From NCBI GenBank assembly GCA_010645155.1, contig CM021316.1:3144235-3208234 (forward strand): a stretch of 64,000 nt of DNA. The letters run 5' to 3'. The position numbers and the translations under genes were made by a program. Shown here piece after piece: positions 22,701-34,041 of the stretch. The DNA is from Tigriopus japonicus (taxonomy: Eukaryota > Arthropoda > Copepoda > Harpacticoida > Harpacticidae). Every line of letters begins with the position of its first letter. Within the stretch, counting starts at the first letter, position 1. A model generated the notes under the pieces. That model worked only from the letters and a program-made list of their open reading frames with translations. It was not told the origin of the DNA and ran no database searches.

Positions 22701-25700
22701 GTAAAATCCTTGGATTTAGCAACTCTAGTCTGAGTTGTGCCAACGAATCCAGCGTTGGTTGGTTCGTCAAGTGCTTTAAAACCACTCTGACAACACAGAA
22801 ACTCTTTCACGCCCCACTTAATTCACTAAAAATCTCGATGTGGAACAAAAGGAAACGAGTTTCCCAGCAATCCAAAACACAACGAACCAAGTTGCTCCAC
22901 GTGTGTCTACTGTCAGAAGAATAAGGTCAGATCATCCGGCAAGAGCGTTGTTATTTCCATGTACTACTACTACTCCTCCTACCATTCGTTCCCTGTTCCC
23001 CTTTGGATCAAAATTAGAGGCGGAAAGTTTGAGCCAGAGAAGGATCATGATGAAAGAACAGTAAAGAAAAGCCAGAAGTAGGAACAGTCCCGAGGCTCTG
23101 GAACTGAGTGAGACCCAAGATGGTTTCTTCCTTTTCCCTGTGGTCTTTTCCATCAGAGGGACGTCTGTTTCTTATTCTTGAGCACATCGTTGATGAAATC
23201 TGACACATACCCTAACAAAACATGTGGCTTTTCGTGGGATCAATTTCGATCAAAACTTTCATTTTTCCTTGCCGGAAAGGTCAAAGTTTGCTTGCTCAAG
23301 AAGAGCTTTTAGCATGAATTGCGTCATGTGCAGATATATTTGAGTGTTTTTTCAGGCAGAAGTAATACGAGCCACCCTCTCAATTAAGTCATGATGCATG
23401 GTGCATTTGCCAGAATGTCACGCTTTGCTCATCTCTTGTCCGGATGGATATGTCTCCATTGTTGGTAAGAACACGCTTCATGCACATAACGCATCTTTTG
23501 TGGTCCTCTCTATGGGTACTCGGGTTTCCATGTAGAAATTTATAAAAAGTGAGGATATAGTTTTAGAATTGAGAAGAAGTAATCTTTAGTCTTAAAAGTA
23601 AATAATGACAAAAAGAAGTAATTTATAGACTTTTCACTCATGTCAATCTCCCTTTTCCATTCAAAAATCAAAATTGTACGATTCAGAAGCTGGATAAAGT
23701 ATGTTTTGCCTTTTATCAATTATATTCTACTACAACAAAAGTCGAAACAATTAAAAACATTTCCATGCTCTTGCACCATTGAAAACAAAACCGAAAGAAC
23801 AAGGAATAACCATTAAAGGAAACCAAAGATGGACCTATTCGATCTATTTCTATCTTCTGACTCTGGGATCATTATAGTGCACTTGTATAACTTCATATGA
23901 GGCTGCATTGTGATCATCGGAGATCAGCGAGGGGAGTGGTCGCCTCTCCAGAAGGATCCAGAATTTCCAAATACCTGGGGACTAACTTCCATTAGGCTCT
24001 GGTATTTTATCATTGAACGTAGTGTCAGGAATGAGGGGATGCACGAGGGTGGCAAGGAACTTTCTGATTCTCCCCTAAGTTGATCACTACCACCAATGTT
24101 GGCAATCTGTGGCTTTCAAGATAAATTAAGCTTGGTGAAAAGTTGGTGATGGACCAAATCTTCTTTGCAATAATTATATGATGCATTAGTCCTGCATTAT
24201 ATTATACGAAATTTATTTTTACATTTGTGTTCCAATAATGAGTTCAAATTCTGTTCAAAGGATAAACGTAATCAAGACAATCAAATCAATTTCAAGCTGT
24301 AGGAGTTTCCCAACTTTGATCTAGAGATTAAATTCCTGAGTAAACTGATGTCATTTAGGTAGGAAAATCATTTGATGGTTAAAGAAGTGCCAAAGTCTTC
24401 ACTCTCCATTCCGTCTCTGAACCGAAATGGCTTCCAAAGTTTTCTTTTCCACCGGGCAACGCATGTTTGTTCCACCATCCCATTTCATAACTCAAAGATA
24501 ACCTCTCGGAGGTGTACTCTATGTAACTTTAAGAATCAGCTTCGGGTTGCTCGTTCATCTCGGAAAATTATTCCCCAATGTCGCTTTAACTTTTTGCCGA
24601 GGCTTTTTCATTCCATCCCATGATGGACAAGATGCTTGGCGAGATCCAGGTACTATCTTTCCCAACCTTTGAAGAGTGTATTCTCAAGCAAGGAAGTGAG
24701 TTGGTGAGTGAGTGGGACAGACAGGATCCCGAGAACCGTCGCACAATGACGTTCGTAAACGATGAATAAATATGTCCACGTGGGTTTGCTGCGCCGGTGG
24801 TTTGTTGATTTAGGCACACTCAGTTTTATGTAAATACGGAATTTCTACTAGACCCTAGCAGGCAAACTCTGTCCTACGGGAATATATGATGATAACCAAG
24901 CATAAAACCCTCCATAAAGCCTCTTTCCAACCAGCCGATGTGTATGTTCCCATTCATTGTGTGTGTCTGTATATAGTATACAAACTAACCTGGACTAGCT
25001 CCTTATTTGGGGACTCCTCGGATCTTCATAGAGAGCACATTTGCATAGAGAATCTCCTTGTGACATAAAAATGTAGTGGTAGTAGTCAATCCCTTGCCAT
25101 CTTTATCGTCGATAAGCTCGGTTAATTCTCATCTCCTCCTCCTTCTTTGTAAATTACAACCACGAGCAATTTCAGTTTCCGATCTGTTCTTTCCTCTTCG
25201 TTGTCTTGTGTTTCAACGCAACTCAAGTCCAGTCTGTTGGACCCGAAATTTGCTATATTTTTGCAGATACACAGGGATGCCAAACTTTACCGAGTCATCA
25301 TCATCATCCGAACAAGTTTGACCCATGGCTTTGCTATTGTTCCGACTACTTGGGATTCTGCTTTTCCACTCGGTATCTGCAAGTTATTTTGGGACCAAAA
25401 GTCGTCGTTTTGTTTGGTGTGACCCTGTGAGAGAGTCCCTGGTGAAGGCCTCATTGGAAATTTATGTTCTTGGCACTGTAGAGATGGAATTGATAAGGTT
25501 TCCTGCCTTTCGAGAAAGTATAAAGAAAGAAAAAGGGAAAGAAGGAAGGATTCAAGTGGGGGAAAAAGAGCGAGACCGAGTGAGGCCTGGCTGTTGACTG
25601 CTTGGGACTTCTGGGCACGTTTCAAGATCACCCATTTTCTCCAACCACCATGATACCCATGAGACCAAACAGAAACAGGTCGCCTTCACAGCAGTATAAC

Positions 25701-28227
25701 CTGCAACCAATTCAAGCCTCATTTCGGGGAACACGGAAAATTTTGGAACATACAAGGGCAAAATGTCTGCAATCTTTGCCAACGAGGAGAGAAAGATTAA
25801 GGCCATCCCACGGATGGGCCTTGATTCTAATGAAGGCTTCCATCCCACATTGGACTAGTTCGCTTTTCAATATTGCGGTCAACGGTTTTATTGGTTTCCA
25901 GTGCGAGCAATGCCTTCTTGTCTATGCAAGTCTATGGAGTATATGGCGGAAAATCGGCCAATGGAGTGGAAATAAGGATCAAAGTTTTCTCCCCGTCCCA
26001 AATTGATCCTCTCGGTCAGATCAACTGGATCCTATGAGCGTCGAATGACGGAAGAAGTGGAAGAGAATAACTTCCTCCCAAATCAACCGCTTTCAAAATA
26101 ACTTGTTTCCATCCGAATCTCTCGAATAAAGAAAGATACTCGAAGAAGCCCAATATTGTAATGGTATTTTGACAAGAAATCTCACGGTGATTAACCTTGA
26201 AACCTCCTTAAGGATCTGTGAACTTCCAAGCTCTAAAGCAGCCCGATTTAGGCCCAGGAAGTTGGGTCCAGGTCTCTCTACGAACGGTACAGTAGTCGTA
26301 CCCCTGGAGAATGTTGCACTTTTTCCAATACACTAGAGTGTGAGGATGGGTCAAGACTTAAGAAGAAGGTCTTGGTTTAAAGGGCACATGGCCTTAAAGT
26401 AGCACTGCGCCAAAACACCACCCAGAGTTGTGGCACATTAGGCCCATGATGGGCGCAATTACTGACGGTCTTAGAGCGAAGGGCCCTTAATATGATAAGC
26501 AACTTGCTGCAGACAAGTTGGTCCTCAAGTACTGAATATAGTAATAATGTAAAGTATTTGCATGCCAAGCAATGCTTGGTCAGTGCCCAAGGGATGCCAA
26601 TTTGTTGGTCGTCCCGCTGGAACTACCAATTTCCCATTCCTGGGATCCATTTGAATGTATGGCTCGCTCTTACCTGGAACAAGAGAATAAGAGGGATCTT
26701 TTTTTGCTGTGATCAAAACAACTCCTGGGAATTCTTTTGGATTCGAGGCGTGATTTGGCAAGCCGAAAGACACGCCTCTCAAAAGATGACTAGAACGAAT
26801 GATCCGATCTTCGCCTCTGAAAACCAAGGAGGAATGGGGAGGGGAACAATCGCTTATGGGGTGGGTCACAAGAGAGATGGGTCCATCTCATTCTTCTACC
26901 TGATCATAAAACTGACATCCACTGAAAAGACTATGCAAATGACTTGCCAATGGAGCCATTGCCAGTCGATCCTCCCTGGAGAGCTAGCTAGCTGAGCTCG
27001 TTTTGGAAAGTTCGAAGATGGAAGATGAGCTCTATTTGTGGAACAAGTTGGAACGAGAGAAGCTACTTGGAGCTTGTTCCTCAAAGGTGCATTTATTGAC
27101 TTTTAAACTAAGCGTGATGGATGAGAAGGTGGGAAACAAATGATGCCTGATGACCCAAACCCGGACGTCAATTGTACGTTAGTACATAGTAAACATAGTC
27201 GAAGTCTAATCTCCATGAGAATAGATCGATATATGTTTTTTCAGTAAAGCCCAACATGCACAAAAGAATCCTCGTATTTTCCTCGAAGAACGGAAGTTCC
27301 TCTATTTCCTTCTCATTACGGCTGGTTACAATGGCCGACTAATTTATCTTTCTCTCTTATTGCCCCCTCCATGGGAGTATCTTCCTTCAAAGCTACCAAA
27401 GGTCCAGATCAATGGGGATTTGTCCTAATTGACCTCTGTGCCGAAAGTCTCCTCTGTCCTTGACCAGAAAAGATATCCAGCCCAAACTTTCGTCGTCCCA
27501 CTTTTGTGACTAGGTGCCTATGTCTCTCTCAAATCTTGTCCTTCTCGAACGTTTTTGGATCAGACTATGAATGTGGCTTTTGTCACAATTTCGAGAAAAC
27601 CTCGGCCCATCCCACTTTTAATTAGATATTGTCGTTGGCAATGCCTCACATCATTTGTTTCACTACTTACTAACGCGGACCGCCGCCACATTTGGTCAAG
27701 GTCCAATGCATGGCATTATTACTGGGTGTGATACCAACGGACTTGGCATTGGCATTCATTGATTCATAGAATGGTACTACTAGAAGAATATACTGAATGA
27801 GTGGGTCACTTCCAGCCACATTCATCTCGGCGAGACAATCGAATCAAAAACTGCGAAGTGGCATGAGTTTGTGCTATGTCCAGCTTGGATCAAATGTTTT
27901 AGCAACAAAAGACATCCAAAGATCCTGAGGATCGATCAGAGTTATCCCCTAATAGTACAACGCAACCCATCAAAGCTAAGTGAGGAGGTTGTTTGTTGTG
28001 CAAGATGATGTAACTCTTTGTAAAATAAAAACTTGTCGACAACGATTCCTGGAAACCAGTATTTTCTGGAAGAAAGAGTTCAAATGTCAAAATGTTTTTT
28101 TTTGTACTCATAACTACTTCAAGTTATTGAGTCATTAACTCCCTTGACAGACGTGATTTTTCGAAGTTCAAATAGGGCTTGTGTTTCATATGCAAATTCA
28201 AGGCTGGGAAAAGGTAGGGTTGGTTTC
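19738..28227. other. Intergenic DNA, no gene recognised
   Basis: About 8.5 kb with scattered open frames but no recognised protein. A 49-codon ATG frame at 24620-24769 and frames between 25700 and 26030 have protein-like composition, but I could not connect them into a gene. A minus-strand frame near 26525-26700 follows a good-looking acceptor (TTCTCTTGTTCCAG) but matches no family with confidence. A (TAC)n/(TCC)n microsatellite lies near 22965. Confidence 0.35.
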
Positions 28228-28402
28228 ATCCAAGAAGCACTGAATTTCATGGAGTGGAAGGCTAGCTATGAGAATTATGATTTCCAGTAGGGAAGAAATC
28301 AATGGCTTTCTTCTGCATTTGAGAACTTTTTCGTGTTGATTAAATAAAGTGCAACAATGTTCAGCTCAATCGAACGTCGTAGTCAAAAGTTATGGTCTCA
28401 AA
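28228..28402. mobile_element. Fragment of the 584-bp hAT foldback family
   Basis: In order: AAGAAGCACTGAATTTCA, GGAGTGGAAGGCTA, AATTATGATTTCC, a TTCTTCTGCA segment, and CAGCTCAATCGAACGTCG...AGTCAAAAGTTATG. All of these occur in the same order in the arm of the element at 11748-12331. It is diverged and its ends are not resolved. Confidence 0.65.
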
Positions 28403-30249
28403 AATATCAATGTGAATTTACTCATCACTACTCATAACTCATTGCAGATAGTTCAGTGCTTCTTGGACCTAATTATTATGCTATTCAGAAATTATTTTTT
28501 TTGCCAAAAAATAAGAAGGAGAACTTTTGACCGGAACAAATGTTTGCATTCAGTTCATCTCCTTAAGAGTTGTTCCACCACTGCGGAATCCAAAAAACCC
28601 CCTCCAAAAGGAGATCAGCTCCATCTTGAAGGATAAAGTTTTCCCGGTCACCCTCCTTGATTCATCATTTCTCATTCTTCCATTTGTTCTGACGCTTCCA
28701 GTCACTTTTTCCGAAGATGAATGACTTCAATGACCAGACCCAACCATTCAGAGATTCACATTTCATTCTCCTAGTTAGGAACAACGAGCTCTCGTGACCT
28801 TCAAGGACTTACTTGTCATAAACTTCGATTGAGTCTGGCCAGGCTCTCAAGTTAAATGCAAGTCCATGCCACCCTTAACTAAACAGCTATCTCACTAAAT
28901 TGACAGCGGCAACTTTTCTTTTCAAGAACCAAACTCTTGATCGGAGGCTCTTTGACATCGAGAAAGTTTGTGTCTGACAAACTCCATCAAAACCATCACG
29001 CATACAGATTGAACCAAGTCTTGGCTTCAAATCCCATTCAACTAGTCGTCGAGCTTATGAGTGGAACTCATCATTTTTTTCATGAGAACTCTCTCGCTCA
29101 TGCCCATCCAATTACATTTACTTCTCTGCCCAATAAACCCTAGCTGACTAGAAAAGGGGAGCAAAGACCTTCAACGGAGCCCATGACTTGCACTGACAAC
29201 AGACGTGCTCTCACTCACTCATTCATTTGTGTCCACAGAAAGTTGACTCAACAAGGGCCATTCTGGATCAAGTCATGGTTTTAATGATGTTTGAAGTGGG
29301 GTGATCAATTCAAAAATTAACTTAGAAAAGAGGGTCTATTTTGAGTTAGTTCCGTTTCATGTCTGTGGGAACTATGTGGACGATGGTCCATAATTTAGGG
29401 GGTTGCTGTGTCTGCAGTCTCGTCGACGACTTCTGGCAAAGAACCCTCGGGGTTGGCACGTTGCTTTTGTATTCCTCAAGAGAGACTTTCTTGCAATCTA
29501 TGCTTTGAGCATTAACTATACTACCGACTACTTATTTACTGGACGGAGTACAATACTGAATGAAAAAAGGAACAAGACACAAGGGAAGAGACAATGTTGG
29601 AAATTTACGGGACGAGACGAGCATGACCCAATATTCAGTAATGGTGTGTGGACAGAATTTTGGGAAATCATGTTCCATGTCGTCGAGGGGATCTTGGCAA
29701 AGCGAAGCACATTAGTTTTGAAAGAACAAGGAGTGAATCAAGCGGGAATTTATTTTTTGAACTGGAAATGTCTGATTCATATTTCATGTCTAATATAAAT
29801 ATATTAGTATGTTAGCTTGATTCGCGAAATGATCTTTTCCTTCTCTTTGCATCTGAGAGATAGCAGTTTAATTGCAACAACAACAACAATGTATTAATAA
29901 TGGCGTAAATATAAAAAAAGAAGCCAATCGATCAGAAGTCTTGACACTAGGTCAGTTGTTGAGAGGTTTCGAAAGATTAGAAGAAACATTTGTGAAGCAT
30001 ATTAAGACACAGTAGAATTAACCGCCCTCGAGTAGACTGTCAGTAAAAAAGCTGCGTTTTTACGATTGAAAAATGTAGATTATCTACCGAGACTTTAATC
30101 AAACATGGTCATTTCTACTCCGTCTCACTATGCTTCTAACAAGCTTCTATTATATTTCCAAATTTCCAATATTTCCAAACAACAAACCTAGTGCTTTTGG
30201 TAACAGTAAAAAAAACACTTACAAAGCCCAAAAACCTCAACGCTTTGTA
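28403..30249. other. Intergenic DNA with a CAA microsatellite and a decayed MITE
   Basis: No gene recognised. A 131-codon open frame at 29403-29798 starts with TTG, has no known motif and is probably chance. (CAA)n lies near 29876-29891. About 30045-30150 resembles the inner part of the AGGTCGGTTGT MITE family (GCTGCGTTTTTACGATTG, ATGGTCATTTCTACTC, TGCTTCTA), so a decayed third copy is likely. Confidence 0.45.
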
Positions 30250-30497
30250 TTTTTTTTTTTTTGAGTGTTGGTGCTAGGGTCGGAGGGTTGAGCCTCACCC
30301 GGCCAGCGAAGCCAGCCATCACATCGTCCAAATCATTTCCGATAGGCATTCTCATGTCCGGTATCAGAATGGTTCTCCGTCTGTGGGTGTGATTTAGCGT
30401 CTAAAAGTTTCCTTGAGAAAGGTCGGGGAGGAGAATCGAACCTGGGACCTCTCTCACTATAGGAAACTGCGCTAACCACGACGCCACGTCTCCTCCC
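30250..30497 (-). mobile_element. tRNA-derived SINE, about 248 bp
   Basis: On the minus strand the 5' head begins GGAGGAGACGTGG and contains pol III A-box-like TGGTTAGCGCAGT and B-box-like GGTTCGATTCTCC about 35 bp apart, as in a tRNA. A tRNA-unrelated body of about 160 bp follows, ending in a 13-base A-run (T-run at 30250-30262 on the plus strand). TTGTAT flanks both sides and may be a short target duplication. It is not a functional tRNA gene: the head lacks a proper acceptor stem and CCA-side pairing and runs straight into the body. Confidence 0.85.
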
Positions 30498-31452
30498 AAT
30501 TGTATGATGTAAAGAAAAACTAACCTTATAAACAATATCCGAAATACACTTTTTAAGAACATTTTTTGATTGCTTTACTTTAATTAGCCCAGTTCAAGTC
30601 CTATTTTGGACATCTCTTAATGTTCCATTCAACATGTGCAATGCATCTTTTCATCCCCAAAACGATAGAAGATTTTTCTTTTTGATAAGAAAAACAGTTC
30701 CATTCAAATTGGCCTTTGCGGACAACGTGTCCCAAAATGAATATTTTAGTCTAATCTCGGTCGTTGTCACTTATTAAAGACACGCTGAATGAATGAACTC
30801 CCACTCCGCCCTTATGATTCAATTAGGTGCACATTCTGGAAACCTCATGAGGGCACCATTGTCAGGGTTTCTCAAGAACCAACCTTCCAAAACTCGATTC
30901 TCCAGAACTAACAGATTCCTATGACGGCCTTTGTGTGGTGGTGAGATTTGTTAAGATTTCGTTGGATCTGAAGAAGTGTTTGACAATCAAATGTTTATCT
31001 GTCTTCTTGTTAACTCGCAATTTGGACCTTAGACCTAAAATTGGATCGTGGAGAGAGCTTGAAGGTAAAAGGAGGTGGACAATCGGAAACTTGTTCGTTC
31101 CTCAAAGCACGAGTGATCCATTCTGATCAGGAAATTGTAATTTTCCACGTGGCCGGTTTTATGGTGGGCTCAACAAGCGCAAACATTGCTCAGCTCAGTT
31201 CGGTTGGTTCATAGACCAACTATTGCCATTGTCAGGACCAGAGTTGGGATGTTAGGATGAATTTTAATTGGTTTCTTTCTCCTTTGAAGATATTGTTTCC
31301 CAATGCATTAGGTTCATTCCTTTGTGTTGTGCAATTCAATCTCAAGTTCAAAGTGCAACCTTGCAGTTCTTGCTAATAAAGAGAGTACTAAGAATGTGTC
31401 GTTTTGAGAACACGGACGGATTGTGAATTTTAGTCTTGCACTTCGTTAATAT

Positions 31453-31887
31453 TAGGGCTCGGAAAAAGTTGCTGTTTTTGTACTGAAGCTGCAAAGCTCA
31501 AAAGTTGCTATATTTTTTGTTAAAAGTTGCACTCAATTCGATGAAAGTTGCTATAACTAAAAGTGTTTAGTAAATAAATAGCTACAGTTAAAAGAATTCA
31601 ACTCTGGCTTAAAATTGTCACTTTTTTGAAAAAGCTGTCAAATTTCGCCTAATTTTTGTCTTAATTCTGGGCAAAAGATTTTTTTTTAACACTTTGGCTT
31701 ATTTAAGAAGGCAGGTTTGTTTCGCACAAATTATAAATTATTCTAAAACTAAAAACACACTAATACTTTGAAAGGCCAAGAGTTAGTTTGTAGCGAAAAA
31801 AATCGAAAAGTTGCTAATTTTGATTAAAATTTCCAAATGTTGCAATTATAGGTGCAGGTTAAATTTGGCAATTTTATCCGAGCCCTA
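31453..31887. mobile_element. hAT-type MITE, 435 bp
   Basis: Termini TAGGGCTCGGAAAAAGTTGC and GCAATTTTATCCGAGCCCTA form an imperfect inverted repeat with a perfect outer TAGGGCTCGG/CCGAGCCCTA. Flanks GTTAATAT and GTTGTTAT agree at 6 of 8 bases, fitting an aged 8-bp hAT duplication. The interior is AT-rich with repeated AAAGTTGC words and no transposase. Confidence 0.78.
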
Positions 31888-32246
31888 GTTGTTATTGCCC
31901 TTTTTCTTGAGGATCAGCAGAACAAATTGCTTGGATCCTAAATTGTGTGATAATTTCGAGCGACAAGTTCAAGATCAATTTGATTGAGTTAAGTCAAATC
32001 ACAACAGAATTTTGTGAAAAAGATCCTTTACAATTTCCAAACACTACTATAAAACTAACAAGAAAAATATGGTGCAGAGAGGAAATGTAAATTTCCTTTT
32101 GATTTTGTGAATCTGGTTACCTACAAAAACATTTGTAAATACATATTCTGCATTTTTTTCATACGGAGTCAAGAACCAAAACACGCAATTAGAAAAAATC
32201 AGCCCAATTAACAAAATTTTAATCATTCTGTTTTTAGGGTGATGAA

Positions 32247-33030
32247 TAGGGCTGCACAAATAATGCAAATAAAAACGCCAAAAATGCATCAAAAATGCAA
32301 ATGAAAATGCAAAAAAAGAGCGCACAGTTTAGGAACATTTGGACTTTATAAAATATCATTTGCTGAATAAATCAAAACTATGGGCCATGAAGACCATTAA
32401 AAACATCATAGCTCTTGGTGTTTCATAAGAAATTTATAACATTTAAAAAATGGTTTAAATTGCATTGTTTAACAACAAGTGCAATAAAAATTTACGTGTT
32501 GTGTCTGAAAGATCTGCACTAAGACAAATTTGTTCTCGCATATCATACTTTAACTGAAAACTATTGGCCATATTTAAGATACAATTGTCAAAGGGAAATC
32601 TTAAACCTTTAAAGCTAAAAAATTTCGAACATGTGCTCAAAATCCTTCTCCACCTTACTGGCAATCAACATATTTTTCATCCAATCAAGGAATTGCACTT
32701 GAGAAGTGAATTGATGTGTTTGATCATGAAAACGCCACTGAGAAACAATTTCAGCCATGCATCCCAAAAGAATTCCAGAAGAAAGGAAAGTTGTCAAATT
32801 TTGGATAAAAATGTCAAAGGCAAGAAAATAATAACGTTCTTTAAGAATTTGGGGAAGACACCAAATTTCGACAACAAGGCCCAAAATGCAAACAACAGAG
32901 CAAAAATGCCAGAAAAATTCACCAAATTTCGATAAAAACACAAAAAATGCATATCAACCGCTAAAATAAAAACAATGCAAAAATAGCAAGAAGTGAAATA
33001 AAATGCATTTTCATGAAATGTGCAGCCCTA
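32247..33030. mobile_element. hAT-type non-autonomous element, 784 bp
   Basis: Termini TAGGGCTGCACA and TGTGCAGCCCTA are exact 12-base inverted repeats. Flanks GTGATGAA (32239-32246) and GTGATGAT (33031-33038) agree at 7 of 8 bases, the hAT target-duplication length. The interior is full of AAATGCA words near both ends. Minus-strand frames of about 69 and 108 codons at 32455-32941 might be transposase remnants, but I see no diagnostic residues. Confidence 0.85.
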
Positions 33031-33231
33031 GTGATGATACAATCGAGATGCTGAAACAAGGACGCGCAAAGGCTCAATAAAAATGACCGTCACAGACAAA
33101 TCGACATCGTGAGAAATCTTTGATCAAAGTTTGGTGACATTTGTATGATAGGATGGTCCATATGATCAAAGTCATCCGTTGGAGAGTTTCAAAATTGACA
33201 CTGATCAATTACGTGATATTATTTTGTATCA

Positions 33232-33263
33232 TGGATTGTCCAGGAGATTTTCTGGACAATCCA
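33232..33263. repeat. Perfect 12-bp hairpin
   Basis: TGGATTGTCCAG and CTGGACAATCCA are exact reverse complements separated by GAGATTTT. No adjacent gene suggests a role; possibly a remnant of a foldback element. Confidence 0.85.
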
Positions 33264-33685
33264 ATTTGATTAACCGCTCGGTTAAATCAGTGATACTTGA
33301 ATAAGGACCTGATGTGTTTACATAAATAACCTCTCAAAGTATAATCAAGCACATTGATTGATCGCAAGAAGCTTTTGCTCAAGTTTTAAACATTGGCAAT
33401 TATGATTGGACAAGAAAGGACATGGGCTTTGTCGGAGCTCAAGGTTAAGATCAACTTAAAGGGTATGAATTAGTTCAACGAATAAATTCCTTTGCTCTTC
33501 TTGATCTACCTCGTTTGTTGTTAAATTTGCTGTTCTCAACTTTTTCTTGTGAATATACAATGTACTGTAAGAGCTGATCTATAACGTTTAAGGCACGATC
33601 AAATGAAATTTTCAAATGTTTTCCTGATCGAAACTTTCTTTGGGGTATTTGTAGAGGGGGAATTAGAAGAGTAGCGTATGACTAT

Positions 33686-33924
33686 AGGTCGGTTGTGGAG
33701 GTAGTTTGGAAGTATAGTTGAAGCATACCTGGAAACACAAAAGAAGCACATGAGACGGAGTGGAAATAATCATGCTCGATCAAGTTTCGCTACATAAGCT
33801 GCGTTTTTCAATCGCAAATTATGGAACAAAACTTGATCGAGCATGGTTACTTCACCTCATATGCTTCTTTTATGCTTCTAGATATGCTTCTACTATGCTT
33901 CAAAGCTACCTCAACAACCGACCT
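33686..33924. mobile_element. Foldback MITE, AGGTCGGTTGT family, copy 1 (239 bp)
   Basis: Left arm AGGTCGGTTGTGGAGGTAGT and right arm ending ACAACCGACCT are near-perfect inverted repeats about 105 bp long. They include CATGCTCGATCAAG...CTTGATCGAGCATG, around a short centre near 33805. TA lies at both ends, so a TA target duplication is possible. No coding capacity. A second full copy lies at 56522-56766. Confidence 0.85.
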
Positions 33925-33941
33925 ATTATTACAAAGGTCCA

Positions 33942-34041
33942 GAGGCTAGTTTTTAAGACACAAAAGATCGATCTCAAGATCGTACTATAGTACTATAAAT
34001 CCGATCTTGAGATCGATCTTTGCGGCTAAAAAACTAGCCTC
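33942..34041. mobile_element. Palindromic micro-MITE, GAGGCTAGTTTTTTAG family, copy 1 (100 bp)
   Basis: GAGGCTAGTTTTTAAGAC at the left and CTAAAAAACTAGCCTC at the right are inverted repeats, with AAGATCGATCTCAAGATCG repeated inverted towards the centre. Almost the whole element is one palindrome. It starts 17 bp after the end of the preceding MITE. A second copy lies at 58879-58970. Confidence 0.85.

Noticed and set aside
26525..26869. Minus-strand frame resembling a cadherin-type segment (QMDPRNGKLVV)
   Set aside because: Only one short stretch fits, no calcium-binding motifs are present, and no partner exon was found.
30415..30497. Genuine tRNA gene
   Set aside because: A and B boxes are present, but the acceptor stem is not closed and the sequence continues into a SINE body with an A-tail.
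32455..32941. Transposase remnant inside the 784-bp hAT-type element
   Set aside because: Minus-strand frames exist, but no conserved hAT residues are visible; kept only as a remark.
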